A DNA stretch of 38,166 nt from CANCDA01 sp043757205. GTDB taxonomy: Bacteria > Pseudomonadota > Gammaproteobacteria > Burkholderiales > Burkholderiaceae_C. The stretch covers positions 1 through 38,166 of the forward strand of contig JAYVPU010000028.1 of the NCBI GenBank assembly GCA_043757205.1. The letters are read 5' to 3'. The notes under the pieces were generated by a model that had not been told where the DNA came from, ran no database searches, and was given only the letters and a program-made list of their open reading frames with translations. This document shows, piece by piece, positions 37,934-38,166 of the stretch. A program made the position numbers and the translations under genes. Position 1 is the stretch's first letter. Every line of letters starts with the position of its first letter.

Positions 37934-37950
37934 AGCTTAGCCCCTGTTTT

Positions 37951-37978
37951 CGTCATTCCCGTGCAGGCGAGAATGACG
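37951..37978. repeat. TCATTCCCG-type palindromic repeat after pyk
   Basis: CGTCATTC at 37951-37958 pairs with GAATGACG at 37971-37978, with CCGTGCAGGCGA between. It belongs to the widespread TCATTCCCG intergenic repeat type. There is no T-run, so terminator function is not shown. A further inverted repeat ACGTGC/GCACGT lies at 37987-38007. Confidence 0.65.
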
Positions 37979-38086
37979 GCGTGGTGACGTGCTACTACTT
38001 CGCACGTGAAGTTGACGGAAGAGTGTCACGTTAGGCTCAGACCGGCCCGTCATTTTTTCAACAGTACAATAAACCGAGATTGTCCA

Positions 38087-38166
38087 TTAGAGCTTTGTGC
38101 CCGCAGGAGTAAGCTTCACCGGCTCTCCCGCATTGGCCCACAAACCATCAAACCACGGTCTTCGTT
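38087..38166 (-). CDS. C-terminal end of an unidentified gene entering from the right edge
   Basis: On the minus strand an open frame runs from the window edge to a TAA at 38087-38089 and reads RRPWFDGLWANAGEPVKLTP then AGTKL. Codon choice is typical of the region, and the position, convergent with pyk, leaves room for a gene end. Twenty-five codons are too few to name a family or exclude chance. Confidence 0.4.
   Translation of the reverse strand, partial: RRPWFDGLWANAGEPVKLTPAGTKL

Noticed and set aside
37998..38013. TTCGCACGTGAAG as a third parS site
   Set aside because: It shares the CACGTGAA core but fails at several flanking positions of the 16-bp consensus.

Overview
The window is a G+C-rich bacterial chromosomal segment with compact, mostly operonic genes. 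Gene content and order (mnmG-rsmG followed by a LysE-type gene; LysM/dprA/smg; def-fmt; pgk...pyk; yajC-secD-secF) together with Bug/TctC and TRAP solute-binding proteins point to a betaproteobacterium of the order Burkholderiales, most likely Comamonadaceae (Rhodoferax/Polaromonas-like). The placement is from recognition, not from a search.

Layout. 1-2850 (minus strand): edge of a LysE-type exporter gene, rsmG and mnmG; both complete genes carry a ParB-binding parS site inside the coding sequence. 3028-5161 (plus): an OprB-type porin and a second predicted outer-membrane barrel protein. 5162-5403: a 242-bp non-coding block with DnaA boxes, five CTA triplets (DnaA-trio arrangement) and an AT-rich stretch, a candidate replication origin. 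5404-8351: a YegD-type Hsp70 relative, convergent with a ModA-like binding protein that has no signal peptide and a Bug/TctC protein.

8352-12159 is accessory DNA: a DUF2975/HTH pair whose first gene is frameshifted at a perfect hairpin, a ParDE toxin-antitoxin pair, an SrkA-type kinase carrying a repeat-derived insertion, and an A+T-richer orphan gene bracketed by 111-bp imperfect inverted repeats. 12160-14129: an M20 amidohydrolase coupled to a secreted ModA-like protein. 14176-19076 (minus): orphan ParA, coaX, a persulfide dioxygenase-rhodanese fusion, a SAF-domain dehydrogenase, and a fumarylacetoacetate-hydrolase-family protein with a Tat/lipoprotein-like signal. Divergent from this is a complete TRAP transporter (19319-23138) whose large subunit carries a proline-rich repeat loop.

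23339-38166 is mainly housekeeping: yajC-secD-secF, a DUF1631 protein, smg, dprA and a LysM protein; def-fmt-azlC-azlD; pgk; a putative lipoprotein gene with an upstream FNR-like box; and pyk, whose ribosome-binding site lies in a 41-bp near-palindrome. A short interspersed repeat with an ATAGCTGCTTRYGC-like core recurs in the window, including in-frame copies in fmt and srkA. No rRNA, tRNA, CRISPR array, prophage or complete insertion sequence was seen.
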